DNA of 64,000 bases from Allolobophora icterica (lineage: Eukaryota > Annelida > Clitellata > Crassiclitellata > Lumbricidae). The translations under genes and the position numbers were made by a program. The notes under the pieces were generated by a model. The model made no database searches and was not told the DNA's origin. It saw nothing but the letters and a program-made list of their open reading frames with translations. Shown piece by piece: positions 1-23,989 of this stretch. The number at the start of each line of letters is the position of its first letter. The stretch's first letter is position 1. The stretch spans positions 18,616,309 through 18,680,308 of the forward strand of contig OY744609.1 in the NCBI GenBank assembly GCA_963556255.1, given 5' to 3'.

Positions 1-246
1 TGGGTGGTCTGTCTCTCTCTCTGTCTTTCTATATGTCTGTCAGTCAGTGCGTGTCTGCCTGCTTGACTCTGTGTGTATCTCTGTCTGTCTGTCTCGTACG
101 CGGATGGCAAGGGAGTGGAAGATGAGGGGAGATCAGAGGAGAGGAGGGTAGATCAGAGGAGAGGAGAAGAGATCATGGGAAATCAGAGGAGATCGAGGAG
201 ACTGGAGAGCAGATGAAGGCAGAGGAGAGGAGAGGATAGATCAAGA
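1..246. repeat. Pyrimidine tract plus purine-rich minisatellite
   Basis: Positions 1-100 are a degenerate CTGT/CTCT tract. Positions 110-246 repeat a purine-rich unit close to gatcagaggagaggag several times. No coding potential is seen. Confidence 0.6.
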
Positions 247-721
247 GGAAGCGAAAAGCCTTATGTTTAGGGTTCTGTATATATATTACATATTGTTTGG
301 AGTGGCATACCATTCCATCACCTCACACGTACTGTGACGTACACCCATTGAACAATTAGTTAAAACACATCCCGTTTAGTCGTTTTAAGAAGGAATGTTC
401 CAAATGTATAAAAAGAAAAGGCCTTCTGTAGACACCAGACCGGAATTTGTTTAGAGAACGTTTTTGGTCTACCCTGTGTGGTCCCGTTTTTGCATAAATT
501 TCGGGTCTCAGTTTTCTTCTCCTTTGATGTGGATGACGCTTGTACTAGTTAATAATTAGTTAGGGCCTAAGCTGACGTCTTTTCCTGAGTCTGACTGTTT
601 GCTTAATGTTCGGCCGTTTTAATGTTGGATATGTTGGATTGAATATAATTAGTGCTATTACTTCAGAGACTAACGAACAAACATATATATATATTATATA
701 TATATATATTATATATATAGC
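247..721. other. Intergenic, no gene recognised
   Basis: AT-rich spacer with a short (TA)n run at about 682-719. I see nothing else in it. Confidence 0.5.
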
Positions 722-729
722 GACTGGAC

Positions 730-869
730 CATAGGCGTAGACTATGGGGAACAGCCGGGGCACGTGCCCCCCACCAATAATTGAGATGGACTGTACACCC
801 AATGCAACAAGTTTAAATGAATAACCAAATAGCCCCCCGCCCAATATTTTGGACAAGTTTACGCCAGTG
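730..869. mobile_element. hAT-type MITE, 140 bp
   Basis: The ends are imperfect inverted repeats (CATAGGCGTAGAC at the left, TTTACGCCAGTG at the right). An exact 8-bp direct repeat, gactggac, flanks it at 722-729 and 870-877. An 8-bp target duplication is the hAT hallmark. There is no coding capacity. A partial relative of its right end lies at about 35115-35150. Confidence 0.8.
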
Positions 870-877
870 GACTGGAC

Positions 878-2333
878 GGGGAGGCCGTCAGGTAGCCTAT
901 CTATAGGCTTCTAGCCATGTCAGCATTAGATATGGGCCTGTTTCTAGGTCCATACCATACATTTACGTATATTAATCCTTTATAATATGTCTAAAACGAG
1001 GCTATATCTTTAATGCCCATGTGTACTTATCTCGTTCTGCCGTTTATCTCCAGTTCTTCCCATCAGACCATGCGGCGGCCGCGGCGTTGGGGGAGTGTTG
1101 ATAGTCGTGGTAGTAGTAGTAGGCTAGTAACAGTAGTAGCAGTAACAGTAATATTAACAGTAGCAGAACAATTGTAGTAACAGACTAAACAGTAGTAAAT
1201 ATATAACCGTAACCATAACCATAAATTTATTACTTCTTGTGACACGTAGCCTAATGACAAAACAGTGAGATCATCTATTATAAGTAATCATGGGAAGTAA
1301 AGGGAGAGAAACCCTTAAGGGACCTAGGTCCCTCTGACAGGGTTACCCTTGGATCTAACACTGATAGTAACTGGCTATAGAATATAAATCCTAAGAATAT
1401 AAACCTATAAGGTCTTAACTAGTTCACATCGGGTGACAGCACCAAACATGATATGCACACAAACAAAAGGCGTGCACATAATGGGTTAATTAATCGGTAC
1501 GAAAAACGTGGGGAGGGTTAGGGATCTGCTGCAAACAGGTAATCACGGAGTTTTCGTTTGAAGATATGAATACATGTATGAATTATAAAACAATAATGAC
1601 CTGTCGTAGATTCTATAAGCAGTTGTCCATAATACGCTGAGTACTCGTAATCGCAAACTCCAAATTTCTAAAGCGTTAATCTAAATCAAAGCGCAGGGCA
1701 CCAGATTATTCACGAGCGGTGCACATTTCAAGTGGAATGGATTGCAAGCTGAACGAGTGCATGCACAATTATCTGTAATAATTTTCATGGGGACCATTCT
1801 GAATATTTGCAGGGAGCCCTCGATTCGAAGCTACGCCTTGCCTGTCATGATCGGGAACTGTTGCGTCTGCTTTAGAGAAACATTTCCTTCAAGAGTATAC
1901 GCCTACTCTAGTTACACATAGAAGGCCCGTGTGCTTACAATAATAATAAATTGTTTTAGTTGTCTAAATACTCTGTTTGTAATAAATCCTCCTGCTTACA
2001 TCTTATTGTTTATAATAGACGCCAGATTATGTCCGTCTACTCTATAGTTAGTTAGTTGCTCGCAATGCTGTCTTGCATTAACCGAGCTGCAATCGGAACA
2101 GCGTATCTAAGCGCTACATAAAACCAAGATTACATTTGCATTCTAAGAATAATGTATGGATATCACTTGAGTGACTTGACACTAAATGTCACGTAAAATG
2201 AAGGTCTGTGAATCCGTACAGTGTACGAACATGCAGCTTTCCTTGGAATTCGCCTAAATCACTCGGCCGCGGCAATCACTTAAGATTTTTGCGTGGCGAG
2301 GCACTCCTCCGCCCACTTATCCATCCTCCCCTC
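878..2333. other. Intergenic, no gene recognised
   Basis: Mostly AT-rich sequence with short imperfect AGT/AAC trinucleotide runs near 1100-1200. Both strands were read; no domain-bearing frame was seen. Confidence 0.5.
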
Positions 2334-2457
2334 CCATCCATCCATCCATCCATCCATCCATCCATCCATCCATCCATCCATCCATCCATCCATCCATCCA
2401 TCCATCCATCCATCCATCCATCCATCCATCCATCCATCCATCCATCCATTCATCCAG
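2334..2457. repeat. (CATC)n microsatellite
   Basis: Near-perfect tetranucleotide array. It produces a spurious IHPS-repeat reading frame. Confidence 0.95.
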
Positions 2458-2791
2458 TTCTAGCTAACTTCTCCAGCGCCTTGCCGCAAATGTAAGTTAG
2501 AATGGAATAATCGGCTAAATATGAGAGTTAACCATGCAAAGAGTCTATAGGAAGAATTATGTTAGTCACTGTCCAAAAACTGGATTGCTTAGTCGGAAAC
2601 TAGGGGCCTGTGAAAAAACAGAACTGTGTATCACTTTGCTGCGAAGGTGGATCATAATGTTTTGCGTCCAGGGTCTCGAGTCGAACAGGCACCCTCTCAG
2701 CTCCATCCGCACTCGAGGACTGGCCGTGAAATATGGCTTTTTACGTCATAAATAGGATTAGGACTCAACTCCCACTCGAATGGGTGCTGGT

Positions 2792-3036
2792 CAGTGGCGG
2801 CGATCTTGTTTGAGAGGTGGGGGGACATTTGGGAACTGATCTGGTCAAAAAAGAGTTTTGAACTGATCTGGTCAAAAAAGAGGCCGAAAAAAATTTATAA
2901 CCCGAGTACGAAAAAATGTGATGACCTTTTTTTGGTGTTTCTTCAAAATTTTGGGGGGTCCGATGTATGGCATGTCCCCCCCACTGTTAAAGGTGGGGGG
3001 TCTTGTCCCCCTGGACCCCCGGGATCGCCGTCCATG
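2792..3036. mobile_element. hAT-type MITE, 245 bp
   Basis: Terminal inverted repeats (CAGTGGCGGCGATC at the left, GATCGCCGTCCATG at the right) are flanked by an exact 8-bp duplication, gtgctggt, at 2784-2791 and 3037-3044. Inside are a short tandem duplication (gaactgatctggtcaaaaaa) and G/C homopolymer blocks. Non-autonomous. Confidence 0.82.
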
Positions 3037-3044
3037 GTGCTGGT

Positions 3045-3740
3045 TGCCGTTTCCTTATAGTAGGGGCTGGCCTTCCGGCGAAGACATTCACTGCGCCTTA
3101 GGCCTGAAAGAATTTCCCGTTGGTCATCCTGAATAACCGGAAGTGACGTGGGAATACATCGAGATAGGGAGATAAGGCCCCCGGAACAATTGAATTAAGT
3201 TGTAACAGTGGCGGGTTCACAGTTAGGGTTCGTTTGGCTTACTGCAATCAATGTATTTAATAATCTTTAGGAGCTTCAGTTACCGACATTTATAATATAT
3301 TTAATCTCTTGGTTAACATTTCTGTAGGAACTCTGATTATGTTCATTTGATGCTCCAGGCTCCAAAGGAAGTTTTCTGGACATAGGCGCCAACTTTTGTT
3401 TTTGTCTCTGGGTACATAAACTCTCCTCCCTTCCCTTCTCCTCTGTTCCATTCCCCTTCCTCCTCCCCTTAGGTAGGTGAGTTTTAGCGGATTTTCGGAG
3501 AGAAAAAAAATTGTTTTCTTCTCAAGGGTTACGAGGTTAGAAAGAGTATTGGAAACTCACGTGACGGTGACTGACATAATTGTGCCACCTTACTGCTTAC
3601 ATGTTCCGAAATTTGTGTAGGCCTATGTACTTTGTAGCATGTCTTACATCGGATATTTGCAAATTTATTGTACAGTTAACAGACTGTTACTGTTTAGTGA
3701 ATTACTTAATTGGCCTACTCTACACGCTATTAAAAGCTAT
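3045..3740. other. Intergenic, no gene recognised
   Basis: Unremarkable AT-rich sequence. No supported feature. Confidence 0.4.
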
Positions 3741-3850
3741 GAAAAAAGAAAGCAAATAATAGCATTAGTATACAGATAATGCATAGTTCATTGCTGATTG
3801 TGGAGAAGACTCCTACCAAAAACTAATGCTATTATTTGCTTTCTTTTTTC
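3741..3850. repeat. Perfect 29-bp inverted repeat (hairpin)
   Basis: 3741-3769 is the exact reverse complement of 3822-3850, with a 52-nt loop. It looks like a tiny fold-back element. The perfect pairing argues against an ordinary microRNA precursor. Confidence 0.75.
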
Positions 3851-4324
3851 GAAACGAAATCGGTGAAGTTCGGACGTTCCAGTGTTATTATTTATTTCTT
3901 ACTTTAAATAATAAATAAATAATTTATTTATGTATGGGCTGTGACTGTGAGATCATGCAATGTTGGGTATTTATGTTGTAGTTGTACTTAGTCATGGGCG
4001 TCCGAAGGATTTTGAAAATATTTTACAAAATAAAATATTCTGATGTTTATGATTATTCCAACATTCCCAACACGATTTTCAATGCTAAAGAACACTTAAT
4101 TATTGAGATAAGTCAGCTATGCAACAAAACGTCATTTTTGCTCCCCCCAGAAATGTTTTCCCCCCTGGAAAAATTCCTGCGGAAGCCCATGACTTAAGTT
4201 GTGAGATTACTGCTTAGGTAAAAAATTTGAATTAAAGGTCCAAATTCTTTTGAGTGCGACGTATCCACTGAACTTTCTCTCTGGGTGCATTCGCACTCAA
4301 GGCTCCCAGAGAGTCGGCGCCTAT

Positions 4325-4564
4325 GTTTCTGGATGCGCGGCCTAAGTAAATTGGCCCGTATAAACCCGTTAAGCTCGTTCGTTTCAGCTATCTAACTTGC
4401 TTTAAGCCAATTTTAAGCCGTTAGTTTAAAACACCAGCCCTTTATGATAGATTTAAATATACGTTGAATTATGTGTGAAACGAACTTCCTTTGGAATGTC
4501 GCCATTTTTAAACAGTGACGTCATTGGTCATGATATTCATTAGTTGGGCGATTAAAATGAAAGC
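4325..4564. repeat. Tandem repeat unit 1 (about 240 bp)
   Basis: This unit starts gcggcctaagtaaattg and ends near ggtcatgatattcatta. A second, diverged unit follows directly (4565-4612, resuming at 6042-6230). Both units keep a gacgtcattggtcat core. Confidence 0.75.
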
Positions 4565-4612
4565 AAGTTTTCTGGATTCGCGGCCTAAGTAAATTGACCC
4601 GTATAAACCCGC

Positions 4613-6033
4613 AGAGCCGTTTTAAGGAGTTTGGGGCCCTAGGCACAACCCGCACAAACCCTAAATAACCTTAAACGTAATCCGATTTCCGTCTCAATAT
4701 CTCAGTCTCAGATACAGAGTATTGCATTAGTGCATTGTACGTGCATATGTGTCATTTTGTTAAATTTATTAATATAGTATACTGTTACTAAACTCATAAT
4801 AACACAGCTAACACATCAATCTTTGTACTACAAGTGTAAAATAAGAGTTTAGTTTACTGTTTAACATACTTTACAGTTTCCATTGTTTATTTGTTATACA
4901 AACTGAAAGTGTGATTATAATGAGTACATGTTTGCTATACATGGATTGTGACTTTGTAACGACAGTTTCTTACAAACATCGCTTTCGTGTTTTGCTCTGA
5001 GCAAAGTCTTTTATAATATCATCGAAATTCAAAGACTCCAACACATCTGATTCTATGCTCATGACAGACAGGCAGTTCAATCGTTCTTGCATCATACGGC
5101 TGCAAAGCTCGTTCTTGATTAATTTAAGTTTTGAGAAAGAACGTTCACCCGTACAGTTTGTCACCATCATTGACAGAAAGATTGATGACCCATCGTTGTT
5201 GTTGAAAACAAGCGACAGACAAAGCAATACACAGACTTCTGCGATGGAGAAAAGAGCAGCCATGCACTCGCGACAAACTGATTCGGGAATCAGTTAAGCA
5301 ACGTCTATGCAACTTATCTCCCGTTCGATACACGCGTTGAGTCGTACTAAAGTCAGACTCTTTATGCTGGCAACTAGCAAGACCTTTACGAATCCAATAA
5401 GATCGCAATTCCTCCGTGATTGGACTCCATAAGGCTGCATCAGTTGGATAGTCCGCTGACTCCGTAGGGCTTACATCTTGCGAAATAGGCTTCGAATTTT
5501 GGTGTTGTGACAACATCTGTACTTTCGACTGGTAGACCATCATCTTGCAGCGACAATAACTGCTCATCTTTATCGCAAACAATGACATCAGTAGACGAGT
5601 AGGAGTAAGACAACGTAAGAGTATCTTACGTCTCAACAATGTCGGACTGCGATGATGATTGTGTTTTCTGACTTTGAAAAAAAGAACATACTTTTGGATG
5701 TTTGTTCGACATTTCAATTTCAGTTGCTTCCTTTTTTCTCTTCGCGGCACCACTCATATAATTTCTACTCATTTTTGATGGGTTGTCTGATATTTCGTTT
5801 AATTGATCGTAGGCCTAGTGATAATTGGCAAAAAGTTGCAAAAATGCAGACCGCAGACATTTGTTTAAAAAAAAATAAAAATGTGTTATTGTTCTTACTT
5901 TACTTTGCAGAATTGTTACTTGTTAGAACAGAACTTATAATATTGTTATTTTGTTTCTGGGCCGCCGCGGGGCCCCCCGCTGCGCGGGGCCCTAGGCCCG
6001 GGCCTCGCGTGCCTATGCCTTAAAACGGCACTG
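4613..6033. mobile_element. hAT transposon, 1.42 kb, internally deleted
   Basis: The inverted ends are CAGAGCCGTTTTAAGG and CCTTAAAACGGCACTG. They are flanked by the exact 8-bp duplication taaacccg (4605-4612 and 6034-6041). The element carries a minus-strand transposase remnant joining N-terminal and C-terminal parts, with the catalytic middle missing. Confidence 0.88.
4970..5776 (-). pseudogene. hAT transposase remnant (ZMYM1/TTF type)
   Basis: Read on the minus strand from about 5776, it opens with a lysine-rich N-terminus (GAAKRKK...HPKVCSFF). It continues with a TTF-finger-like stretch containing YWIRKG and SCQHK, then jumps after frameshifts and stops to a hAT C-terminal dimerisation region (GERSFSKLKLIKNEL, SRMMQERL, LSVMSIES) ending at 4970. 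In intact family members, several hundred catalytic residues lie between these parts, so this is an internal-deletion derivative and cannot encode an active transposase. It lies wholly inside the 4613-6033 element. Confidence 0.85.
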
Positions 6034-6666
6034 TAAACCCGTTAAGCTCGTTCGTTTCAGCATGTTCGCCAACTAAGTAAATTTGTTTACGCTCGTTTTA
6101 AGCCGTTCTTTTAAAAGAGTAAAGAGCAGCCCTTTACGGTATAAACTATTAAGTATGAAACGAACGTCCGTTGGAATGTCGCCATTTGTAAACGTTGACG
6201 TCATTGGTCATTAATATTCATTTGAAACGGTCAATGAGGAGCGTAACATAACCTGTGCGGGGCGAAGATCCCTGCGCTCAGCCTCCCGGGGAGATTTTGT
6301 TGTTCCTTACGCTCGTACTGCCATAGCACAGTGTAGGGCAGTGGTTTTCAACCTTTTTGTAGTGACGGAACCCTACACAAGCACTCATTTGCTCGCGGAA
6401 CCCCGGGGCGTTTTAGCCATCCATTTTTCCAAGAAATTCAAGTAATTGTAACTTGTATTGTTGGGATAATGTTTAAATTTTAAAATGTTAAACTTGTAAT
6501 ATAAGTTTTTTTGCATCTCTGGTGCAGGCTATTATAAATACATACTTTAGTCTAGCACTCTAGAGTAGTGCACAGAAACAATGTCGGTAAACAACATGTA
6601 TTTTACTGTATTGTGCCGGCAACTAATTCTGACAGATGGATAGAAGAGTTATAGAAACGCTGCAGG

Positions 6667-7709
6667 CAGTGGCGTAACAGCCATATAACGAGGGTGGACA
6701 AAGTCCAAGGGCCCCCGAGGTCCTAGGGGCCCCAAACTTTTTTACTGTGCACCCTGTCGCTGTGTCACATTCTGCTCTAGGGCCATATTGTTTCATTTTC
6801 CTCCGAGCACAATTTTTTTTAATATGGTTAATTGTTCCATCTGATGACATATTTAGCCTATGGTTTTCAAAAATGCCACAACTAAAACAAGGCCCATGTA
6901 GGTCTGAGCCTCTCTGCAGCCTGAAATAGCTGTATGTATGACTGATGCTTCATGGTGCATGCACAGACGTACAGTATGTACGTGTGGTGTATGTCTAGGT
7001 CACCGGGTCGCCGGGGTCGGGGTATGTGACCCTGATCGACAACACACGCACATCCCTCAGCTCCAGAGGAGCTAAGACATAAGAAACACCTGAAATAATA
7101 TATGCCTAATTGTTCGTCTCTCTTTCGCTCTCTCAATCGCTCGCTCTTGGTCACTGTCTCTCTCGTAGCTGTATCTGTCTCTTTGTCTCTGTCTGTCTGT
7201 CTCTCACTCACTTCTTAATTGAATAGCAGTTGTTGTGTTGCTTTTTAAAGTAGTATATATAAGTAATCTGCTTAACTGCGTGAAACATTACTTCCCTTGA
7301 GCATCAGGTACCGTCCTGTCTTGAGTCTCACACTAGACTCCATTGCTGATTATTAACTCTTTTACGATAACTAGATGTATGTATGCGTAATTGTGTATAT
7401 ATAGAAGAAGAAGAAGAGCAGTCCCTTAAGCTAGCCCTGAGGCAGCCATGGGTATGAAGTATTAGCGACTTCATTTTCTTAGCCTCGGTATATGAGGACG
7501 GGTGGCCAGTCCTCTCCCTCGCCGTCTCATCTTCCCACTGACAGTGTACGGTCAGTGTACTCATCATAGCTGAGATATACCTGGGAGAAATGGCCAATCA
7601 CCAGCTGAATACGCGGCCAAGAAAAGGAATGACATGAATCAAATCATGAGACAATGGAGATCATTTATTCGTACCCATCGCCGCCAAATGGCTGGCGTCA
7701 GGAACTGAT

Positions 7710-7797
<88 letters not shown>

Positions 7798-8373
7798 AAT
7801 GATGATGATGATGATGATGATATATAAGTAATCTGCTTCACTGCGTGAAACATTACTAATGCCTTTTACTTATAAAAAACATCTTAGATCCACTATCTCA
7901 CAGGATAGGCTTGATGGTCTTGCTCTTTTTGCGATCGAAAACGAATGCGCAAAACAATTAAATATTGATAATTTGATAGACACATTTGCTAATAGTAAAC
8001 TCTAGAATAGCCAAATTCATGAAGTAATTATCTGAAGAAGCGCTTCGCACTGGCGACGGTGACTGGGAGAGTGACAAACAGCACACATGCATTAGCCAGT
8101 TCCAGAATAGATGACACGTGACTTGAGAGTTCAATATGAGAACTACAGACATTACATTACTGTGCACGTTGGCAATACAATTTTGTTGTATTCTTCTTTT
8201 GTCCTGAACTATTAATGTGACTTGAACTTTGGATCATTAATGAGAACGTTTAATACTGTTTTTTAACCTAACTGTAGTTTAAAATAGATATCTCATTATT
8301 TTCACTTTTTAATGAGTAAGGGCCCCCAAGCTTAGAATGTCCAAGGGCCCCCGGCTAGGTTGTTACGCCACTG
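6667..8373. mobile_element. hAT element, 1.7 kb, inner member of a nest
   Basis: The ends CAGTGGCGTAACAGCC and GGTTGTTACGCCACTG are flanked by the exact 8-bp duplication gctgcagg (6659-6666 and 8374-8381). Subterminal gggcccc blocks occur near both ends. It contains a further insertion at 7293-7820 and no transposase. Confidence 0.88.
7293..7820 (+). mobile_element. 5'-truncated RTE-like LINE with (GAT)n tail
   Basis: A 37-bp direct repeat with one mismatch flanks it (7256-7292 and 7821-7857). Just before the tail the + strand reads as a LINE C-terminus, with the motif MRQWRSFIRTHRRQMAGVRN and then a stop. The (GAT)n run at 7707-7820 is the 3' tail. The same C-terminus occurs in reverse near 31640 and 47700. 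Positions 7405-7575 resemble 12930-13130, so a SINE-like piece is included. Confidence 0.7.
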
Positions 8374-8499
8374 GCTGCAGGGCTGTAAGTAATTAACTTC
8401 CAAAATTTCCTTAACTTGAATTATCCTTAAGAGAATAGGCCTACTAGTTACTGCCGCTTTTACCCTTGAGTTTTTTTTTAACTTCTTCACTTTGACATT

Positions 8500-9125
8500 T
8501 AAGGCACGACGTAGGTGGCCACTTCGGGTACCCCTGTTACGGGAGTGGTGGTAGGGGACAAGTGTTTCTGATCACTACCCTCTTCAGACCTACTTCCCGC
8601 ACTGACGGGTAGTGGGACACTCGTCCACGGAGTGCCTTGATACAGCTTCCATCGGTAGTTCCAAGTAGGCAATAGTGAGCCCACTTCTTCCCCCCTGGGG
8701 GTCGGGGATTCCAGATTTCGTCCTGCACGCAACAGAACGGCAACAACGGACCAACAACAATTCGCTTAGAGGCGTCCGCATAGCAGTTTCCGGTCCACTC
8801 TAGGGTACCTGCCTCTCTCCCCTTGGTCCTCTATCGTGGTCCTACCAACGTCTGTAATGGTATGTGCCAGTCCTCCGCCCCGGCTACATACGAGGTTCTA
8901 CACAACGGTCAGTTAACACGGCGAATTGCACCAAGTGGTTGGCACTCGGCTCGACCCAAGGTAATCTCAGCAATTCAGGGCTACTGTTGGCACATCCTCC
9001 CTCTATCCCAAACGGGAACAGGTCGGGGGTAATTAAACCAATTTCACGCCAAGACGGTTGGCTATATTGGAGCGCCTGGTTCGCCTACCCCGCCGTTTAC
9101 CCGCGTAAAAATGCATTGCAAATAT
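8500..9125. other. GC-richer block of unknown origin inside a hAT
   Basis: About 600 bp with visibly higher G+C than its surroundings. It has overlapping short frames on both strands (8499-8732 minus, 8823-9032 plus), and I recognise none of them. It may be captured host sequence or internal hAT sequence. Confidence 0.35.
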
Positions 9126-9540
9126 AAAATGCAACGATGCACTCCCGTAATAATGTTAACTATGTTAACATAGAATTGTGTTTAGCATGAACGCCGGAAA
9201 GCTGTGAAGAATTCGGTTATTTGATCATTCTTTTGTGAAATCAGTTGGTGGTTTTTAAATTTAGGACTGCTGTCGCGGAACCCCTGGCCGACGCCCGCGG
9301 AACCCCTGGGTTCCGCGGAACCCCGGTTGAAAACCACTGGTGTAGGGCATTCTCGGTGGTTGGTCCTGCCGCTTGGAACGATCTCCCTCTTGAGATTAGC
9401 TCCCTTCCTATGGATCTATCTAGTTCCTTTTACGGTCTTCTTAAGACATTTCTTTTTGATCGGGCCTGGGTCGGGAGTGCCTCTGAGTAGATTCCTTGAA
9501 GGGGCGCTATATAAATCTTATAGATAAATAAATAAACTTC

Positions 9541-9850
9541 TTGACTTCACGACATTTTCTGTTCGTTTATATTATTAACACGAATAGGCCCTACATAACT
9601 TCTGTACTTAAATCATTTCATTGGCTTCCTGTTAAGCAAGGAATCTCCTTGAAATCGAGGATTTTGATTTATAAAACGCTGGACTGTAGCCAACAAAATT
9701 ATTTAAATCAATCCCTAACCTCTAGTGCTATAAGAACTTGTTATAACTTTTCAGCAAAGTGGTCTTATTATTCTATCTGGTCAAATATATATCCGAAACA
9801 AAAACTGTTCTTTGTGAACGAAATTTGTCGGTTCAGAAGAGAGTTGATTT
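9541..9850 (+). pseudogene. CR1/L2-like reverse transcriptase fragment
   Basis: Translation shows ITSVLKSFHWLPVKQ and SRILIYKTLD, the conserved stretch that follows the RT palm in CR1/L2 elements, then decays. It lies directly after the 3' end of another LINE copy, so it is a separate fragment. Confidence 0.75.
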
Positions 9851-9860
9851 CTCTATTCTT

Positions 9861-9937
9861 TCCGCTCAGTCATCTCTCTCTATATGTCTCTGTCTCTCTG
9901 TCTCTGTCTGTCTCTCTTCGGTCTGTCTGTCTCTTTA

Positions 9938-9994
<57 letters not shown>

Positions 9995-9996
9995 GA
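9861..9996. repeat. (CTGT)n/(CT)n pyrimidine microsatellite
   Basis: Long pyrimidine tract just upstream of the first recognised SLC17 exon. Several AG dinucleotides follow it at 10000-10106, so it could also serve as a polypyrimidine tract for a splice acceptor. Confidence 0.85.
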
Positions 9997-10056
9997 TCCA
10001 TTCAGCCTTACATTCAGCCCTACGATGCCTCCAGGAATCATACATAGCCAGCCTAC

Positions 10057-22640
<12,584 letters not shown>

Positions 22641-23179
22641 CGCCGTAATGTTCCATGGAAAGACACACTCCATCTTTCACTATATTGTTTTCAGTGTGCA
22701 TAGTTTGTTATGCACACTTATTTATAGTCCTAAGTGACATTTAACATCATATAGGCTAGTGCAGGAAGCGCCCTTGATTGGTCTGCTCTGAAGCGGCGCT
22801 ATATAAATGTTCAATAACAATTACATTGGCAATTATTGTAAAAATTCTGCTGGATATATACTGACAGTATCGTACAATTTCACTGGCGTAGAGATGGTAA
22901 TACCTCCTATCACCGAAAAATGCTATGCATACGTAAACAACGCATTGATGTGTAGGCCCCTATATATTGTCAATGGCCCGGGAAGTGTTTAAAAGTTAAG
23001 TGAGTCAATCTCAGCTAAGGTGTATAAAATTATACATTGTATCCGATATAATCTATAAGAATAGTTTTATCATTTCTGTCGTTTTTTTACAACCACTGGA
23101 AAAGTTTATCACACTAGATATTGATGAAATGAAAAACGTGTAATTTTTATAGTATTAATGTTCCCAAAAAGTTGTGTGA
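22641..23179 (+). other. SLC17 3' region with a LINE tail
   Basis: Downstream of the stop. Positions 22760-22830 are a LINE 3' end (aagcggcgctatataaatg then caataacaatt). No clear AATAAA was seen, so the transcript end is not defined. Confidence 0.5.
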
Positions 23180-23394
23180 GTATGCTCCTACCTCTGTGTC
23201 ACAGAGCTAAACTTGAGCAAATATCGTTGCTTTCGGCGCCATGGTTTTGCCCACAGGAGAAACGCTGTGACGAAGTAAGCCTGTATAGGCCTATTACATC
23301 AACGTTTAGACCTAGCTATGCATTCATATAGGGCTGTAGGCAATAACTTTCGGTCTGAGGGGATTGAATCTTTATCTTTATTTATTATTCATTG

Positions 23395-23840
23395 GTTTCT
23401 AACTTCTGTAGCGCCGACATCTACTGCACAAGGCATTGACCGATGGCGCACCAAAGCCAAACTGCAATGAGGTCTACATCCAGAAGGTCAGTTCGTTGAG
23501 ATAGGGAGACAACCTATAGTGGATAAGTTCAAAGTTGAGATGGGTCTGTAATTATACACAGTTTTCTAGTTGTCCAAAAACAACTGGGGGGGTCAAAAAT
23601 TTGCAGATTACCAAATCACATAATCACATACACCAAACACCAGTTTTTTGTAGTAAAGTAACCCCCCAACATATTTTCAGTTACTTAGCTGAGGGGGTTA
23701 GAAAGAGAACTAGGGGGGTTGAACCCCCCACCCAACCCCCGACAACTAAAACACTGATTATACAGGTCGCCAGGGTCAAGGGAAGGTTTCTTCAGCAGAG
23801 GACGAGCTATATGGCTTAAGCAAATGCAGATGGGAGGGAT
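23395..23840 (-). mobile_element. CR1/L2-like LINE 3' fragment, copy 1
   Basis: It starts with the LINE end tctgtagcgccgacatc and continues into minus-strand RT sequence also found at 39588-39780 and 50450-50600. An internal segment is missing, and a hAT MITE interrupts it at 23559. Confidence 0.75.
23559..23756. mobile_element. hAT MITE, 198 bp, inside a LINE
   Basis: Ends CAGTTTTCTAGTTGTCC and CGACAACTAAAACACTG. Exact 8-bp duplication attataca at 23551-23558 and 23757-23764. The homologous LINE at 39588-39780 lacks it, giving the empty site. Confidence 0.88.
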
Positions 23841-23989
23841 CACACATTGGGTCACTGTTGGACAGTGTTGGTTCAAGATTGTCCCAATGTGGGCGTGGTG
23901 GATATATAGGACAGACAAGACTTAGGAAACCGTGCGGAAGATATATACCAATGGGAGTCATTATTTAACGCAGATAATTTTGGTCTCCA

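Larger units (their letters stand above)
4565..6230. repeat. Tandem repeat unit 2, split by a hAT insertion
   Basis: The left part (4565-4612) and right part (6034-6230) rejoin into a copy of the 4325-4564 unit once the hAT at 4613-6033 and one copy of its target duplication are removed. This identifies the insertion point exactly. Confidence 0.75.
6339..9339. mobile_element. hAT element, 3.0 kb, outer member of a nest
   Basis: The ends CAGTGGTTTTCAACC and GGTTGAAAACCACTG are perfect 15-bp inverted repeats. They are flanked by the exact 8-bp duplication gtgtaggg (6331-6338 and 9340-9347). About 1.3 kb belongs to the element itself; the rest is the inner hAT (6667-8373). No transposase is recognised, so it was probably non-autonomous. 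Confidence 0.9.
6236..9535 (+). mobile_element. CR1/L2-like LINE 3' end, split by nested hATs
   Basis: 6236-6338 joined to 9348-9535 reads as one frame: ...LRSASRGDFVVPYARTA, then RAFSVVGPAAWNDLPLEIS, ending FLFDRAWVGSASE and a stop. This is the typical C-terminus of CR1/L2-group reverse transcriptase proteins. The 3' end gcgctatataaat and an (ataaata)n tail follow. The frame is restored only when 6339-9339 and one target duplication are removed. Confidence 0.82.
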
